Assembly (NCBI GenBank): GCA_012932295.1
Contig: JAAONU010000006.1
Coordinates: 32,700,882 to 32,764,881, forward strand
Origin: Cyclina sinensis
Taxonomy: Eukaryota; Mollusca; Bivalvia; Venerida; Veneridae
Direction of reading: 5' to 3'
Length of the DNA: 64,000 bases
Shown: piece after piece, positions 29,701 to 39,104 of the stretch
How the letters are laid out: the number at the start of each line of letters is the position of its first letter
Position numbering within the stretch: position 1 is the first letter of the stretch
Translations under genes and position numbers: made by a program
The notes under the pieces: model-generated
The model's input: the letters and a program-made list of their open reading frames with translations, nothing else
What the model was told of the DNA's origin: nothing
Database searches by the model: none

Positions 29701-32700
29701 TCCTATGGTCTTATATTTCTTTGGTAAATGCACAATAATGATATTTCAGTTGTCTGAAATGTATGCACATGATGAAAATCACTGTAAATGAACCCATAAA
29801 TTAGTTGTTTTGTTAACAAGCACTTACTTCTCATTTCTAATATTTGCAGTCACTAGGAAAATGTGTTGCAAAATGACTTGTACAGAAGTTTTTAGCTCAA
29901 AGTTTTCTATATTCTTTTTCAGGAAATCTTCGTGTCAGTTAAAGTGTTTCATGATTTTACATAGACGCTTTCGAAGCAACACAATCAGTAAGTAACCACA
30001 ATTTGTTAGCTAAAAACTGGGATTTCCTTTACTTGTTTTCTATGCAAGTTTGCAGTAATTTTCTACATTCCCAACAAGTAAAGGTAGTTAACTCCTTCAA
30101 ATGCACACAGGACTTATCAGCATTACCTACCCATTACATATGTCTCATCTATCATTGAAATATTTGATATATTCCAAAACTGCCACACTAGACTATGTAA
30201 TATATTCTAACACAGGAATTATATTTTAAATAATACTAAAGTTTATATCTGTAATAATTCCCAGGTCTCATTTACAAGTGTTTTCTCATCCATGCAAATA
30301 CTGATAACTGTTAACCTTTTTTTAGTAGTTTATATAAATATATACATATAACGTTAATTAGAACAAATATATAGAATTGATTTGAATAAGTTCATTTTAG
30401 TTTGCCAGCAACATGTACTTTTTATTGAATACTTAAGTCTTTTTTTTTAATCCTTAAGAAAATGTTTTTTAGAGGGAAAAAAGCATTTCATCATTAAAGA
30501 AAGCACCTTTAGCAATTTAAATATACATGTATAGAATTGACATTTGGATGTCTGAAATACGTATCTAATTTGATTTCAATACTAAACTTACTGAGGTATA
30601 ATAGATGAAAAAAAAAGCTATTCACAAAGGGAACATAGTTATCCCACTTGCAAATTATAAATAATTTTAGTGCAGACAACCCTTAGAATGACTTAGCATG
30701 CTACACCATAATGCCACGGAGTGAATGCTTGTTTTAATCTATTACCTTAACCCTAACCTGTACATGTATTAAAAAGAGGTAAGTCATTCGCAAGACAAAT
30801 TTAGTGAAATTTTATGAAGCTTAACCCAAAATACAACTTTTAAGTTTCACGTATGCTTTCTTTACAAACAGCTGCATATGACATCGAGAGGGTAGTGTGA
30901 GGCGGGACCTCTCAAATCTGGTGATTAATTGTAACCAGGAATCTACTTTTCTACAGGCTGAACAAATGCACACAGAAAAACATAAAACATGGATTCAACA
31001 AAGGTCCACTCAATAGGGTTTTAGGCTGGCTTAGTTCCCCAAGCAGCATTATTTTTAGGGATTCAAGTTGTATTTTTTCCAAAATTATCACGATTTACCC
31101 ATAATACTGACCTTTTAGATTTCTTGCCTGATTTACTAAAGTCACAAAAGAAAATTATGATGCATGAATACACTTCAGCTGTATATGTTGCTGGAAGCTT
31201 AACTAAGCCCATGTAACTGGATCCTCTTATATTAAAATGTGCAAATAAGAATGATCAAACTAAACAATAAATGACAAGTGCTTCAGAAAGCAAACATACA
31301 CCTATTTATACAATAAATAAAGGAATTGTCATAATGCACAGATATTAGGAGAAAATCTTGTGTCATTACCAACCTTTGGGCGGCTGGATCAACATGGTAG
31401 TATCCCTGGTCGTCATAGTAACCCTGCCCATAGTAACTGTTGTAATAGTCATAGTATTGTCGATCGTAGTAGTGGGGTCTGTAGTAATCATCATAATTAT
31501 AACCTAAAATCATAAATCAAAACCTAAAATCAAAGATCACAACACAAAATCATAGAAAAACTACATGTTCTTTGATCCAATTAACTACAGACTGTAGCAA
31601 AATTAATGTGAATCATAGACAAGAGATTTTTTTTTTTTAATCAGACCATAGGAAAGTAAAAAAGAAAAAAAGAAATTCATTCAAAATCTAAAGATTAAAC
31701 TAAACTCCAAAAACAATAAAAAGAATCTGCTTTTTGGCCATACATGTAGTCATACATGTATCCTTAACACTTGTAATCAGTGACAAACTAGAACTATCGC
31801 TGAATGCGATTCATACCCCCACCAATGTCCTTGACAGAAGACGACATGGAAAGGTGGTTAAGGGAATAACTTTAATGGCACAAATACATATACATAAAAA
31901 GAAATTATCTCTGGTGAAAAAAAACAAACAAATTGTACAGGTAATAGTATAAATATATATTGTCAAATCATGTTCGAAACAGTTAAAATAACCTTTCATT
32001 TTCGTCAATATCTGTTCTAGTATCAGAAACATTTAAGTATTAATGGTTAAATCAGAACATTTTCTAAGCCTAAAAGGGGCATAACTTGTGTCATAATTCA
32101 ATGGAATTGTAGAATTTTCGTCATCTGAGCTTGCTTGTAACCATTCATATAAATTTTAAGTTTCAAGTAAATATCTGTTCTGGTTTAAGAAATATTATAG
32201 TAAATAAATTTAAAGACATAAAAATGGACTTAACTTTGTCAAAATACAATACAAAGTTATCCCCCCCACTTTTTTTAGTTATGAAACTTGACCTGCATAT
32301 CTTACTTGCGACACTTCGTATATATTTGAAGTTTCAAATGATTATCTGCTCTAGTTTTAGAAATATTCAAGTACATGTTAAAATTTCAGAACATTTTCTA
32401 AGTCAATTTTTGACCTTCAAGTGTGGCCTTGACCTTAAGCTGGCACAAGGGTAAGATAGGTTCTGCACATTGCCCAGTTGGGGTGAACATTTGAGTCAAG
32501 TTTGAAGAAAATCCTTCCATTAGTATAGAATTTATAGAGCGGACATGACATATTGTCTAGTATTGATTGTAAGTAAATTAAAAGACTTAAAAAGGGGCAT
32601 AACTTTGTCAAAATGCAATACAGAGTTATGAAACTTGACCTGCATATCTTACTTGTGATACCTCATATATCTTTTAAGTTTCAAGCAAATATCTTTGCTA

Positions 32701-35700
32701 GTTTCAGAAATATTCAAGTACATGTTAAAATTTAAGAACATTTTCTAAGTCAATTTTGACCTTCAAGTGTGACCTTGACCTTAAGCTGGCACAAAGGTAA
32801 CATGGGTTCTGCACATAACCTTGTTGAGTTGAACATTTGAGTAAAGTTTGAAGAAAATTCTTCCATTAGTATAGGATTTATAGAGCCGACACAACATATT
32901 GTCTAATATTTGATTGTATGTAAATTTGAAGACTTAAAAAGGGGCATAACTTTGTCAAAATGCAATACAGAGTTATGAAACTTGACCTGCATATCCTAAT
33001 TGTGACACTTCATATATAATTTAAGTTTCAAGCAAATACTTTGTCTAGTTTCAGAAATATTCAAATACATGTTAAAATTTAAGAATATTTTCTAAGTCAA
33101 TTTTTGACCTTCAAGTGTGACCTTGACCTTAGGCCGGCAAAATGGTAACATGGGTTCTGCACATCATCTTGTTGAGGTGAACATTTGAGCAAAGATTAAA
33201 GAAAATCTTTCAATTAGTGTAGGACTTACAGAGCGGACACGACATAATGTCTAATATTTGATTGTTTGATATTTGACCTTCAATTGTGACCTTGACCTTG
33301 AGCTGACACATGGGCAACATGGGTTCTGCACATCCCCTTGTTGAGGTGAACATTTCAGCCAAGTTTGAAGAAAATCCTTCAGTTGGTATAGGATTTATAG
33401 AGCGGACACGATAATGGAAACAGACGGACCGACCGACGGACGCGACAAAGCGAATCCATTATAGCCCCCCCCCCCCACCACATTTTGTGGTGGGGGTATA
33501 ATAAAGCAGAAAATAAGCACAACTATCAAAACAAGAAACTGTGGCAAATACTGGTAATTGCATTATATTAAGCTGATGACTGTTACAGCTTTCAGGTACC
33601 TCTGTATTTCTCTCTGTAACGTTCAATGTCTCTATCATAGTCAGCACGGGATCTTGGTCTATCTGGTTCTCCCAGGCGGGAACTAGCTCTGTCCCTGTCC
33701 CCTGAAACATTCAGTTCAAAATATTAGATTTTTAGATTAAAAGGATAAAATGTGACAGACTAAATGTCTATTGCAAAACTACAGTTGTCTTGCATAACAC
33801 AATGTGGTCTTTGGTTTAAAATTACAGTATGTTTTTTCCAGGGAGATGTATTTCCTATGCCCATGATAAATTTCACACCTGATCTGAAATATATTTTTGA
33901 TCATTTTCTTGATGTTTTGTTTACATCAAGAAATTTTTCAAACAACAGAGAATCAGGATCGTTTATGTACCATCTGTTAACCGGTACAGAAATATGTGTA
34001 TGTGTTAATCAACACCCTTGGCTAGCTAACTTTCCAAATGGTTAGTAAAATATGCATTCTAATACAATTTACTCATACTTTCTATAGCTTTTACATCTTA
34101 GTGGTGCCATTTTGTGCCAGTGTTAACTGTTGAACATTAAACTTGTTTGTAGTTTACCTTGTCTAGACCTGGGTCTGTCCCGATCATATCTATCTGTTCT
34201 TCTGTAATATTCCCTATCTCTGTCACGATCTCTGTAATCTCTTCTCGTATCAATAGTTGAGGTACGACTTGGGGGTCTGTTACGTTCCCTAAAATGAAAT
34301 CTATATATAAAAACCTGCATTGTGAACAATGATGTAAGTCTATGAGTACTCACTGACTATATAAACTTTATCTTACAAAAAACTGAGGGAAGCTGGAAAA
34401 TGACCTACCAGTATTTTTTACTTTCAGAAAAGCCCATCAGCTGAAAAAAATCCATTCCTTTATATTTTCAGTCATTTTATTCCAGTTTTCAATAGCTTTA
34501 AACTGGTACATTTCTGTGCAACTTTCTGCTATAATTAACTAGAAATGGGTTTTTGATTGAACAAAAACATATGTCTCCCCCCAGCCAGTTGCTGCAGGCA
34601 GTATTGAGTCAGACGATTGTAAAATAAGGGGGATATTTTTGTCAAATGTACATGATGAACAAGAAACTCATACTCTGTCAAGAAAGAATTGAGCAGAAAC
34701 CTTGTTTCATATTGTACAAAATGGTTGTATTCATTCAGTCTAGTACCTGTAGCATGTTGGAATCATGTCGATGGCAGTGCTGTTACATAGAAATGGGCAA
34801 AAAAACATGAAGCCAGTTACAAGGTGTCTTCTTCAAGCACACAAGTTTAATCTATTTCCATTGATAAGGAGAAAAGTTACATCATGATAGCTGTAGTATG
34901 TTGGAACTACTCCTACTACATTGGAATTTGACATTTAACCTCCAAGTGTGACCTTGACCTTGAGACACAACACAAGCAAAGTGGGTTCTGCACGTCGCCT
35001 TGATGAGGTGAACATCCGACCCAAGTTTCATAAAAATCCTTCAAGGGCTTTGGAAGATACCGAGCGGACACGATTTTGTGACGGACAGACAGACGGATGG
35101 ACAGAGGGACAACCGGGGGAAAAACAATATGTCTCCCCCGATGAGGTGAACATCTGACCCAAGTTTCATAAAAATCCTTCAAGGGCTTTGGAAGATACAG
35201 AGCGGACACGATTTTGTGGCATTTGACATTTAACCTCCAAGTGTGACCTTGACCTTGAGACACCACATCCGCAAAGTGGATTCTGCATGTCGCCTTGATG
35301 AGGTAAACATCTGACCCAAGTTTCATCAAAGTCCTTCAAGCGCTTTGGAAGATACAGAGCGGACACGATTTTGTGACGGACAGACAGACGGATGGACAGA
35401 CAGACAACCGGGGGAAAAACAATATGTCTCCCCCATTTTTGGGGGGAGACATAATTAATGTAATTATTAATTTATAACCCATTTTAAATCTTTTGGTAAG
35501 AAATTTAATTGTCAAGCCAACTAAATGTTCCTTAGTACTTTTGCATTAATACGTTTTCATACCTATATCTATCATAGTATTCATCCTTGTAACTTCTATC
35601 TCTCTCCCGACTATCCCCTCTACGGCTTCGATCTCTGGAATCATCTCTATCTAATGAGTCCCTAGAATCATACAACTTTTCACGGGAATTATTCCTTGAG

Positions 35701-38395
35701 TCCTTCAAACCTCTCTCCCTAAGACTATCATAGGATCTGTTACCCCGTAGATCACTTCTCGACCCTGGTTCCCTGTCACGATCTCTGTTATACCGTGACT
35801 TTTCATCTCTGTTACCATAGCGATCTTTTTCACGATACCTATCTTTTGAGTCCCTGTCATTTTCCCTATCTTTGCTAGACATTTTACTATCGTCAGCTGT
35901 TTTATCAGTGGTTATCTGTTCACTCATAGAGCTTATTAATGAGACAACTGGAGTTAACTCTGATGGACCAGTTACTGTTGCATTCTTTGACATAGATCCT
36001 GATGTGTTTGAAGCAGGCATTAGTAAGATATTTTGCATTACAGGAACACTGTCTGCCACATCTAACAGTGATGCTGCAGGAGAGACATTATTCTTACTTC
36101 TGTTTGTTTGTATATGATGGAATGCTGATTGTCTGGTACGTGAGACTGATCCTCTGTCAGCTGCACTAGACCCTGGAGGTGGTCTTGAAGTGATTCTATC
36201 ACTATCTGGACCATATCTGTCCCTGTCACGATTATATCTATCTCTTTCCTCATTTTCTCTATCTCTACCTGCCTTTCTCCTCATATCTTTGTCTGACCTT
36301 CTGCTTTCATTTCCTCTATCATTAGAATCCCAGTCCGGAGTTTTTCTGCCATATCCTTTGTCTGGTTCCTTGTCTGCGGTTCTTCTTTCTTGTCTATCAT
36401 GAGAACTAGATTTTGCATTATCTTTTGAAGAGTTTTGTGGTATAGCACTTGGAATGTTCTGAGAAGCTTTAACTGGCTTAGTGCCATGCTTTGGAGGCTG
36501 GAAAGGACTCTCTTTACGAGGCAGTATTGGACTCTGCTGGACTACAGCTGCTTTCCTTGACTGTGAGGAAACAGGTGTGTCTGGCAGATGGCTTGATGTT
36601 TTTAATTCTTCTAGCTCAGGGCTTTCACTGTCTGCTTGTACTGTATTCTCATGACTGACCATTATAGGTGATATAGACTGATTAAGCACCACCGGACTGT
36701 TCTCAAAATTAGGTCGAGTTACATCCAATCTTGTTGATGAAAGCACTGAAACATCCCCTGCTGAAGAACTGACTGCTGTTTCTGTATTTAGAGATTTGCG
36801 GAAAGGGTTCACACCTTTATTACCACCTGCCATAGGAGGTGGTGGTCCAAGGGAGACAGCTGTATTACCTGGAGGTGGCTCCACCTGACTTTGCTTATTT
36901 GAGGCCTCTGACCTCTGATTATGCTGAACATTTACAAGACCAGTTGACTTGTTTGGCACTATTTCTTCTTTCTTATCGGAAGTTTCTTCATGAGTCATTC
37001 CAACTCGATCATCACCAGTTTTTGATGAAGCTGGTGAAACTCTAGCTGAACTATTAGTTGAACTGATGAAAAAGTGTACATTATTGTCCATTGACGTATT
37101 TCTGCTGTGTGTATTTGCCAAACCTTGTGATGGTACCATCTCCCAGTCACTGAATGTAGGTGTCTCCTGTTTTACTCCATTATCAGCATCTGAATTTTCT
37201 ACAGTTGCTTCCCCTGTTTGACTTTCTGTGGGTGGAGGAAGGAACGGATGCTGTTGCTCCTGAGGTACAAATGTTGGCTCCATGGGAACATTATTTCCAT
37301 CATTTCTTTGGTTTGAAAGAAGTGCTATAGCTGGGACATTTACACCCTGCTGATCACTTGACTGAGACACAAAATTATCTTGTATAGTTAATGCCTGCAT
37401 TTGATCAGTAACTTGTTGACTCTGAATATTAGAAATCACAGCATTAGAATGAACAGTATCTTTACTTACAGTACTAAGTTCATTTTCATTTTGTACATGG
37501 CTACCACTTTCGACCAGACTTACTAGTGTTTTCATTAGAAATATCATCATCGTCATCTTCATCATCCTCACTTTCTGCATCCTCTTCATCATAATCATCA
37601 TTATTATAAAACCCATCCATTGCACTCCCATCTTCAACATTACCCAAAGACTGATTCAAACTCTGACTGCCACTTTCTGTTGACTGGGACACATTTAAGT
37701 CCCCAGTATTTTCTTCAGTCTGACCAGAAATGTTTTCAGAAGCAGATGGTACACCCTGCTCACTATTCTGAACATAATTAGCACCAGGCTGAGCATAAAG
37801 AATATTGGCATCTTGCTGCACAATGTAATTAGCACTTGAAACACTTTGGCCATTTACACCAGAGTTCTGGTAGTTCACTTGAGACTGGTATCCATCATTT
37901 TGTCCAGTCCAGTAATTATTATATCCAGCATTTTGACTTGGATCAAAACCTTGCTGATAACTGTACTGTTGATTCCACTGCTGGTTTGGGTCCCAGTTAT
38001 TCTGTACATTTGGATCCCACTGTCCAACACCTTGATCATCTTGCCGAGGAACATTATTCCATTCACCATACCATTGCTGCTGATTGTAATCTGAATAGCC
38101 ACTGTTAACAGTTTGCTCTTTATTCACTTGATCACCTCCTGCACTAAAATCTCCTGTATAGGGATTAGATTTGCCATCCCATGCTCCCCAAGAACTCCAT
38201 GCATTTTGCTGACTTTCTTGACTGGTAACTGCTGTATGACCATCTGTATGACCTTGGCCTTCCTGGCTAGTGTGCTGCTGCCGTGCAGGTACTGATGGAA
38301 AATTTCCTGTGTTCTGAAACTGTGAGGGATCAAAGAATGTAACTGGACCTTGACCTGGGGGCTGAGATGAGGATTCACTGCCCCAATGGCTCATC
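4576..38395 (-). CDS. SEC16A: SEC16 (SEC16A-type) ER exit-site scaffold protein, 28 coding exons
   Basis: SEC16 is a peripheral ER-membrane scaffold that defines ER exit sites, binds Sec13 and Sec23 and tunes Sar1 GTP turnover during COPII coat assembly. The identification rests on the central conserved domain (exons from 25861 to 20280), with blocks such as [75 protein letters not shown] and HFCYLMSQ, and on the C-terminal block [19 protein letters not shown]...KYVDVMNP. All match animal SEC16A in order. Exon junctions have GT-AG boundaries and compatible phases. The summed coding length is about 6.49 kb (about 2161 residues), close to vertebrate SEC16A. The start is ATG at 38392-38394, one base after an acceptor, so the upstream exon is leader. 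Four exons carry frame breaks (see findings). Animals other than vertebrates usually have one SEC16, so 'A' denotes type rather than strict orthology. Confidence 0.93.
8830..9172. repeat. Minisatellite, about 43-bp unit, 7-8 copies
   Basis: A tandem array in the SEC16 intron between 8711 and 9581. The unit runs AGAAGTTCTCCTAATTACAT, then TGTGTGTTTCATATCTAATA plus a few bases, with copy-to-copy differences (CACTGTG versus CATTGTG, CTTAACTA versus CCTAATTA) and one copy lacking CTCC. The first, divergent copies overlap ATCTTGATGTAAAATTTTCT, itself present twice (8800-8825 and 8850-8872). Confidence 0.85.
9581..16638 (-). CDS. SEC16A: SEC16 exons 23-26: conserved C-terminal block
   Basis: Exons 16528-16638, 15364-15463, 14295-14393 and 9581-9706. 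They encode [20 protein letters not shown] followed by [27 protein letters not shown], a Gly/Pro-rich [17 protein letters not shown] segment, and [20 protein letters not shown] with [12 protein letters not shown]. The order LPDD.K.SIVWD..K.RWV..EEE..PPP and then YVDV.NP is diagnostic of SEC16A C-termini. The intron between 9706 and 14295 carries a full Tc1 transposon and that between 15463 and 16528 a MITE; neither touches a splice site. Confidence 0.92.
12691..14198 (-). mobile_element. Complete Tc1/mariner transposon (1508 bp)
   Basis: The element sits in a SEC16 intron. Its ends are inverted repeats: the left begins CTAACGGAAAAATATAACTG, then TGCATACTT; the right, read inward, begins CTGACGGAAAAATATAACTG, then TGCACACTA. 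They differ at about three of 29 positions. Both ends are flanked by TA (12689-12690 and 14199-14200), the Tc1/mariner target duplication. The single ORF inside is on the minus strand and uninterrupted. Near-identical ends plus an intact ORF suggest recent insertion and possible activity. Confidence 0.93.
12887..13927 (-). CDS. Tc1-family DD34E transposase, intact, 346 aa
   Basis: This catalyses cut-and-paste transposition into TA sites. The N-terminal paired-like DNA-binding region (about residues 10-120) has two helix-turn-helix units: [20 protein letters not shown] and TISGLRP-like [12 protein letters not shown], linked by a GRPR-type hook ([10 protein letters not shown]). The catalytic triad is visible: D in [10 protein letters not shown] in [10 protein letters not shown], and E in [14 protein letters not shown] with exactly 34 residues between the last two, i.e. 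DD34E. The Gly-rich [14 protein letters not shown] box is present. Length is normal for Tc1 (about 340). The ATG at 13927 could instead be the internal MPRISENDH start nine codons on, which resembles other family members better. Confidence 0.95.
   Translation of the reverse strand: MDFKSLKTMPRISENDHLRAVGMLQAGISQNAVAQRFGVHRNTISALWRRFQQRGNVRDLPRPGRPSVTSIRQDNYIRLTHLRNRFQPATLTARTIPGLRPISGRTVRNRLREHSITPRRPAIRPTLLLRHRQRRRQWCRQYLRLPRAYWNNVLFTDESRFHLESSDGRVRVYRLCGERYLDPCVFQRQRFGGGGSIMVWGGISSQGRTQLVIVRGNLTGVRYRDEIVIPHVLPFLQRQGRNMMFQQDNARPHVACVVTGFLAQQNVSVLPWPAVSPDLSPIEHVWDEMKRRLRQRRNQPLTLDQLAQTLVNIWNTIPQAVIANLVASMPRRCRACLNANGGHTRY
15519..16178. repeat. CAGGGTTGCCAGC-ended MITE (660 bp), hAT-like ends
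   Basis: The ends are inverted: the left starts CAGGGTTGCCAGCACTTT, the right, read inward, starts CAGGGTTGCCAGCGGACTTG. Direct repeats of ATGAT flank both (15514-15518 and 16179-16183). Sub-terminal regions hold repeated CCCTGACTTTTCACTGACC motifs, five or more copies in all, in both halves. No transposase-like frame is present, so it is non-autonomous. The terminal CAGGGTTGCCA resembles hAT ends, but the direct repeat seen is 5 bp rather than 8, so the superfamily is uncertain. Confidence 0.75.
16742..17560. repeat. Intronic dispersed repeat with GACAGACAGATGGACG tail
   Basis: Inside the SEC16 intron left of 17582. It contains two imperfect repeats of GGTTTCATCTACTCATCA... CATCCTG.AAAG.TTGAAGGTC (about 17160-17220 and 17295-17345) and ends with a GACAGACAGATGGACGCATG microsatellite followed by a hairpin, CACCTTTAAAGTGG. 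The same plan (tandem core, ACGG-type tail, hairpin end) is seen in three larger elements in this window. Its left border is uncertain. Confidence 0.55.
17582..17970 (-). CDS. SEC16A: SEC16 exon 22: Ser/Gln-rich linker
   Basis: An intact 389-nt exon encoding [20 protein letters not shown], an acidic and Ser/Thr-rich stretch, [20 protein letters not shown] and a poly-Gln run before DNSDSL. The LSHWG motif echoes the MSHWG at the extreme N-terminus. No folded domain is evident. The acceptor is CCCTAG and the donor CTTG|GTGAG; phases match both neighbours. Confidence 0.85.
18425..19902 (-). CDS. SEC16A: SEC16 exons 18-21: disordered Gln/Asn-rich linker, one exon out of frame
   Basis: Exons 19771-19902 ([20 protein letters not shown]), 19308-19406 ([20 protein letters not shown]), 18852-19012 ([20 protein letters not shown]) and 18425-18578 ([20 protein letters not shown]). 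The region is low-complexity and poorly conserved. Exon 18852-19012 is 161 nt, with an in-frame TAA near 18877; flanking exons demand a multiple of three. The alternative frame after the break reads [10 protein letters not shown], which looks coding. Either two bases are extra, one is missing, or the exon model is wrong; an alternative donor did not fix it. Confidence 0.7.
20280..22233 (-). CDS. SEC16A: SEC16 exons 14-17: C-terminal half of the ACE1/Sec23-binding region
   Basis: Exons 22016-22233, 21394-21447, 20833-20919 and 20280-20384, all in phase. They encode [90 protein letters not shown] and a closing [16 protein letters not shown]. The HFCYLMAQ.GFG, KLVLIGS.H, EAYEYA, YAxRLAxxG and A..YCE.I motifs are those of the SEC16 solenoid end. 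The next exons lose this conservation, marking the domain boundary at about 20280. Confidence 0.92.
20519..20642. repeat. Tandem duplication of about 62 bp in a SEC16 intron
   Basis: TTGACCAAGTAATTTATTAT and its continuation through GGTAAAATATGAAAATGC is repeated immediately as TTGACCAAGTAATTCATTAT with a few substitutions. It lies between exons at 20384 and 20833 and does not touch splice sites. Confidence 0.8.
22463..22581 (-). CDS. SEC16A: SEC16 exon 13: central domain helix with +1 frame break
   Basis: The exon starts [12 protein letters not shown], matching the WGDWRPHLAMVLSN block of SEC16, but the continuation [18 protein letters not shown] and ITTLGDTL lies in the next frame. One extra G (plus strand C at about 22545) between CCA and CAT is enough to explain this. 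The exon is 119 nt, whereas neighbouring phases require 118. A one-base intron is impossible, so this is a real one-base discrepancy in the given sequence. Confidence 0.9.
23134..23806 (-). CDS. SEC16A: SEC16 exons 11-12: most conserved part of the central domain
   Basis: Exon 23709-23806 encodes [20 protein letters not shown] then [12 protein letters not shown]. Exon 23134-23218 encodes [20 protein letters not shown] then GRQPAAVT. The phase-2 junction AG|G gives the Arg of VMTRFAN. These are the signature helices of the SEC16 ACE1 domain (WGHAL.LASKMD and NDPLQT.YQ.MSGR), involved in Sec13 and Sec23 binding. Both exons are intact. Confidence 0.93.
24491..24764 (-). CDS. SEC16A: SEC16 exon 10: solenoid segment, with one-base frame break
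   Basis: The exon begins [20 protein letters not shown], continues with [20 protein letters not shown], and ends in [18 protein letters not shown], which aligns with the ELTERFRELLLYGRKK block of SEC16. The two halves are in different frames. Frame A stops at TGA 24573-24575, while frame B, which carries the YGRKK end, is closed upstream by TAA at 24581-24583. The exon is 274 nt, whereas flanking phases require a multiple of three, so exactly one base is in excess inside an 11-nt window. A near-repeat (TTGATAGGTCA / TTGATAGATCA) spans the break. Confidence 0.88.
25102..25861 (-). CDS. SEC16A: SEC16 exons 8-9: mid-region (start of central conserved domain)
   Basis: Exons 25651-25861 and 25102-25240. 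The first encodes [40 protein letters not shown] and FPGPLVK; the second [19 protein letters not shown], then [18 protein letters not shown]. This is the hallmark SEC16 mid-region: a beta-rich segment with the FGPGGQL and FPGPL motifs, then the first helices of the ACE1-type alpha-solenoid that pairs with Sec13. The junction is AA|A (Lys) and introns have consensus ends. Confidence 0.92.
26185..31503 (-). CDS. SEC16A: SEC16 exons 4-7: Tyr-rich segment leading to the conserved domain
   Basis: Four small exons: 31374-31503, 29122-29197, 28206-28249 and 26185-26309. The first is strikingly Tyr-rich ([20 protein letters not shown], then [13 protein letters not shown]). The second encodes [18 protein letters not shown]. 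The third is only 44 nt ([14 protein letters not shown]), and its acceptor is chosen at TATAG because that alone gives an open, in-phase reading. The fourth encodes [18 protein letters not shown] and ends in WVATT. Similar Tyr-rich sequence precedes the central domain in other animal SEC16 proteins. The 44-nt exon is the least certain. Confidence 0.8.
31813..33499. repeat. TIR-bounded tandem-repeat element (1.69 kb), ATACCCCCACCA ends
   Basis: The left end ATACCCCCACCA (31813-31824) is the inverse of the right end TGGTGGGGGTAT (33488-33499). The body consists of degenerate units of about 350 bp, each with GGGGCATAACTTTGTCAAAA, TGAAACTTGACCTGCATATC and CAAGTGTGACCTTGACCTTA. Near the right end are a GACGGACCGACCGACGGACG tract and a terminal hairpin, CCCCCACCACA/TGTGGTGGGGG. 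No transposase is seen. This layout recalls bivalve 'pearl'-type elements (core tandem repeats plus ACGG microsatellite). It sits in the intron right of SEC16 exon 31374-31503. Confidence 0.75.
33600..34288 (-). CDS. SEC16A: SEC16 exons 2-3: Arg/Asp-rich segment
   Basis: Exon 34158-34288 encodes [18 protein letters not shown] followed by [20 protein letters not shown]. Exon 33600-33701 encodes [18 protein letters not shown] and [14 protein letters not shown]. Donors (GTAAAC, GTACCT) and acceptors (TTTTAG, TTTCAG) are present and phases close exactly (AG|G and G|GG junctions). The mixed-charge repeats extend the RD-rich end of exon 1 and are probably unstructured. Confidence 0.85.
34571..35452. 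repeat. TIR-bounded tandem-repeat element (0.88 kb), ATGTCTCCCCCC ends
   Basis: The left end ATGTCTCCCCCC (34571-34582) is the exact inverse of the right end GGGGGGAGACAT (35441-35452). The right half holds two-plus units of about 190 bp (TTTGACATTTAACCTCCAAG, TGTGACCTTGACCTTGAGAC, AAGTTTCATMAAARTCCTTC, GGAAGATACMGAGCGGACAC), each block followed or not by a GACGGACAGACAGACGGATG tail and an ATGTCTCCCCC copy (about 35130 and 35424). The end folds as ATGTCTCCCCC-ATTTTT-GGGGGGAGACAT. It lies in the SEC16 intron between 34288 and 35563. Confidence 0.75.
35563..38395 (-). CDS. SEC16A: SEC16 exon 1 (coding): disordered N-terminal region
   Basis: This 2.8-kb exon encodes about the first 943 residues. 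It opens with [16 protein letters not shown], followed by a Gln/Asn/Tyr-rich stretch with QQWNQQYSY and [10 protein letters not shown], a strongly acidic patch ([19 protein letters not shown], about residues 268-286), a long Ser/Pro/Gln region with several PP motifs, and a C-terminal part dominated by Arg-Asp-Ser dipeptides ([26 protein letters not shown]). Low-complexity sequence of this kind is typical of SEC16 N-termini, which drive condensation at exit sites. The exon is in two frames: the first stops at TAG 37501-37503 and the second is open from 37640 onward. Removing one base between restores one frame and gives the right phase for the next exon. Confidence 0.88.
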
Positions 38396-39104
38396 CTGGA
38401 ATAAGAAAAACAATGTTTATTTTTTTATTTATTCACATTAAAACACTTAAATATGAACAGTATCTCTAATACATGTACTAATATTCATGTCAGCAAGAAG
38501 GTGTTGCATCTCTCATTGATCTTCCATGTTCTTTCAGTTTTTAAAGGCAAGCAACATGAATATATCACAATCTTCATGCAAACCTGTTAAATATGTTAAT
38601 CATGCAAGTTGTGGGACAAATACAAATGTACTAAATTTCTACTAATTAAATAATGAGGAATGCTAGTCTTTGTTCAAGTATACAGAAAGTACTGGATACT
38701 TAAGCTAGAAAATGCCACTCACTTTTATAAGCAGACAGATATAATCAAACAGTTTTAATACAATGGAACTGAAACTGGTGTAAAATTCTGCAGCATTGGA
38801 AAATCAATTCAGATTTAATGCATTTATTCATTAATTATTATTTGTGTCTGTTGAAAAGTATTTCATGAACAAAATATATATTTCTGATCATATCGGCATC
38901 CAGAAAATACAAACAATAAAATGTTGTTGACAGTCTGCTGGTGGATTTTAATATAAATTTATTCAAGTCATAATTGTCTATCTTTCCAAAGAAATCAGAA
39001 TGTATGTTCTTCTTAATATTATCAATTATTTATCATTATCAAAAACATATGCAATCAGTATCTCATCAATTAGAGAATGATGCAGGGTTCCTGCTGTTGC
39101 TTAC

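Noticed and set aside
34916..35366. Overlapping 66-137 codon frames at 34.9-35.4 kb
   Set aside because: These are translations of the tandem units of a dispersed repeat, not genes.
37846..38108. Long open frames on the plus strand opposite SEC16 exon 1
   Set aside because: They are antisense shadows of the Gln/Asn-rich coding sequence; the minus frame splices and matches SEC16.
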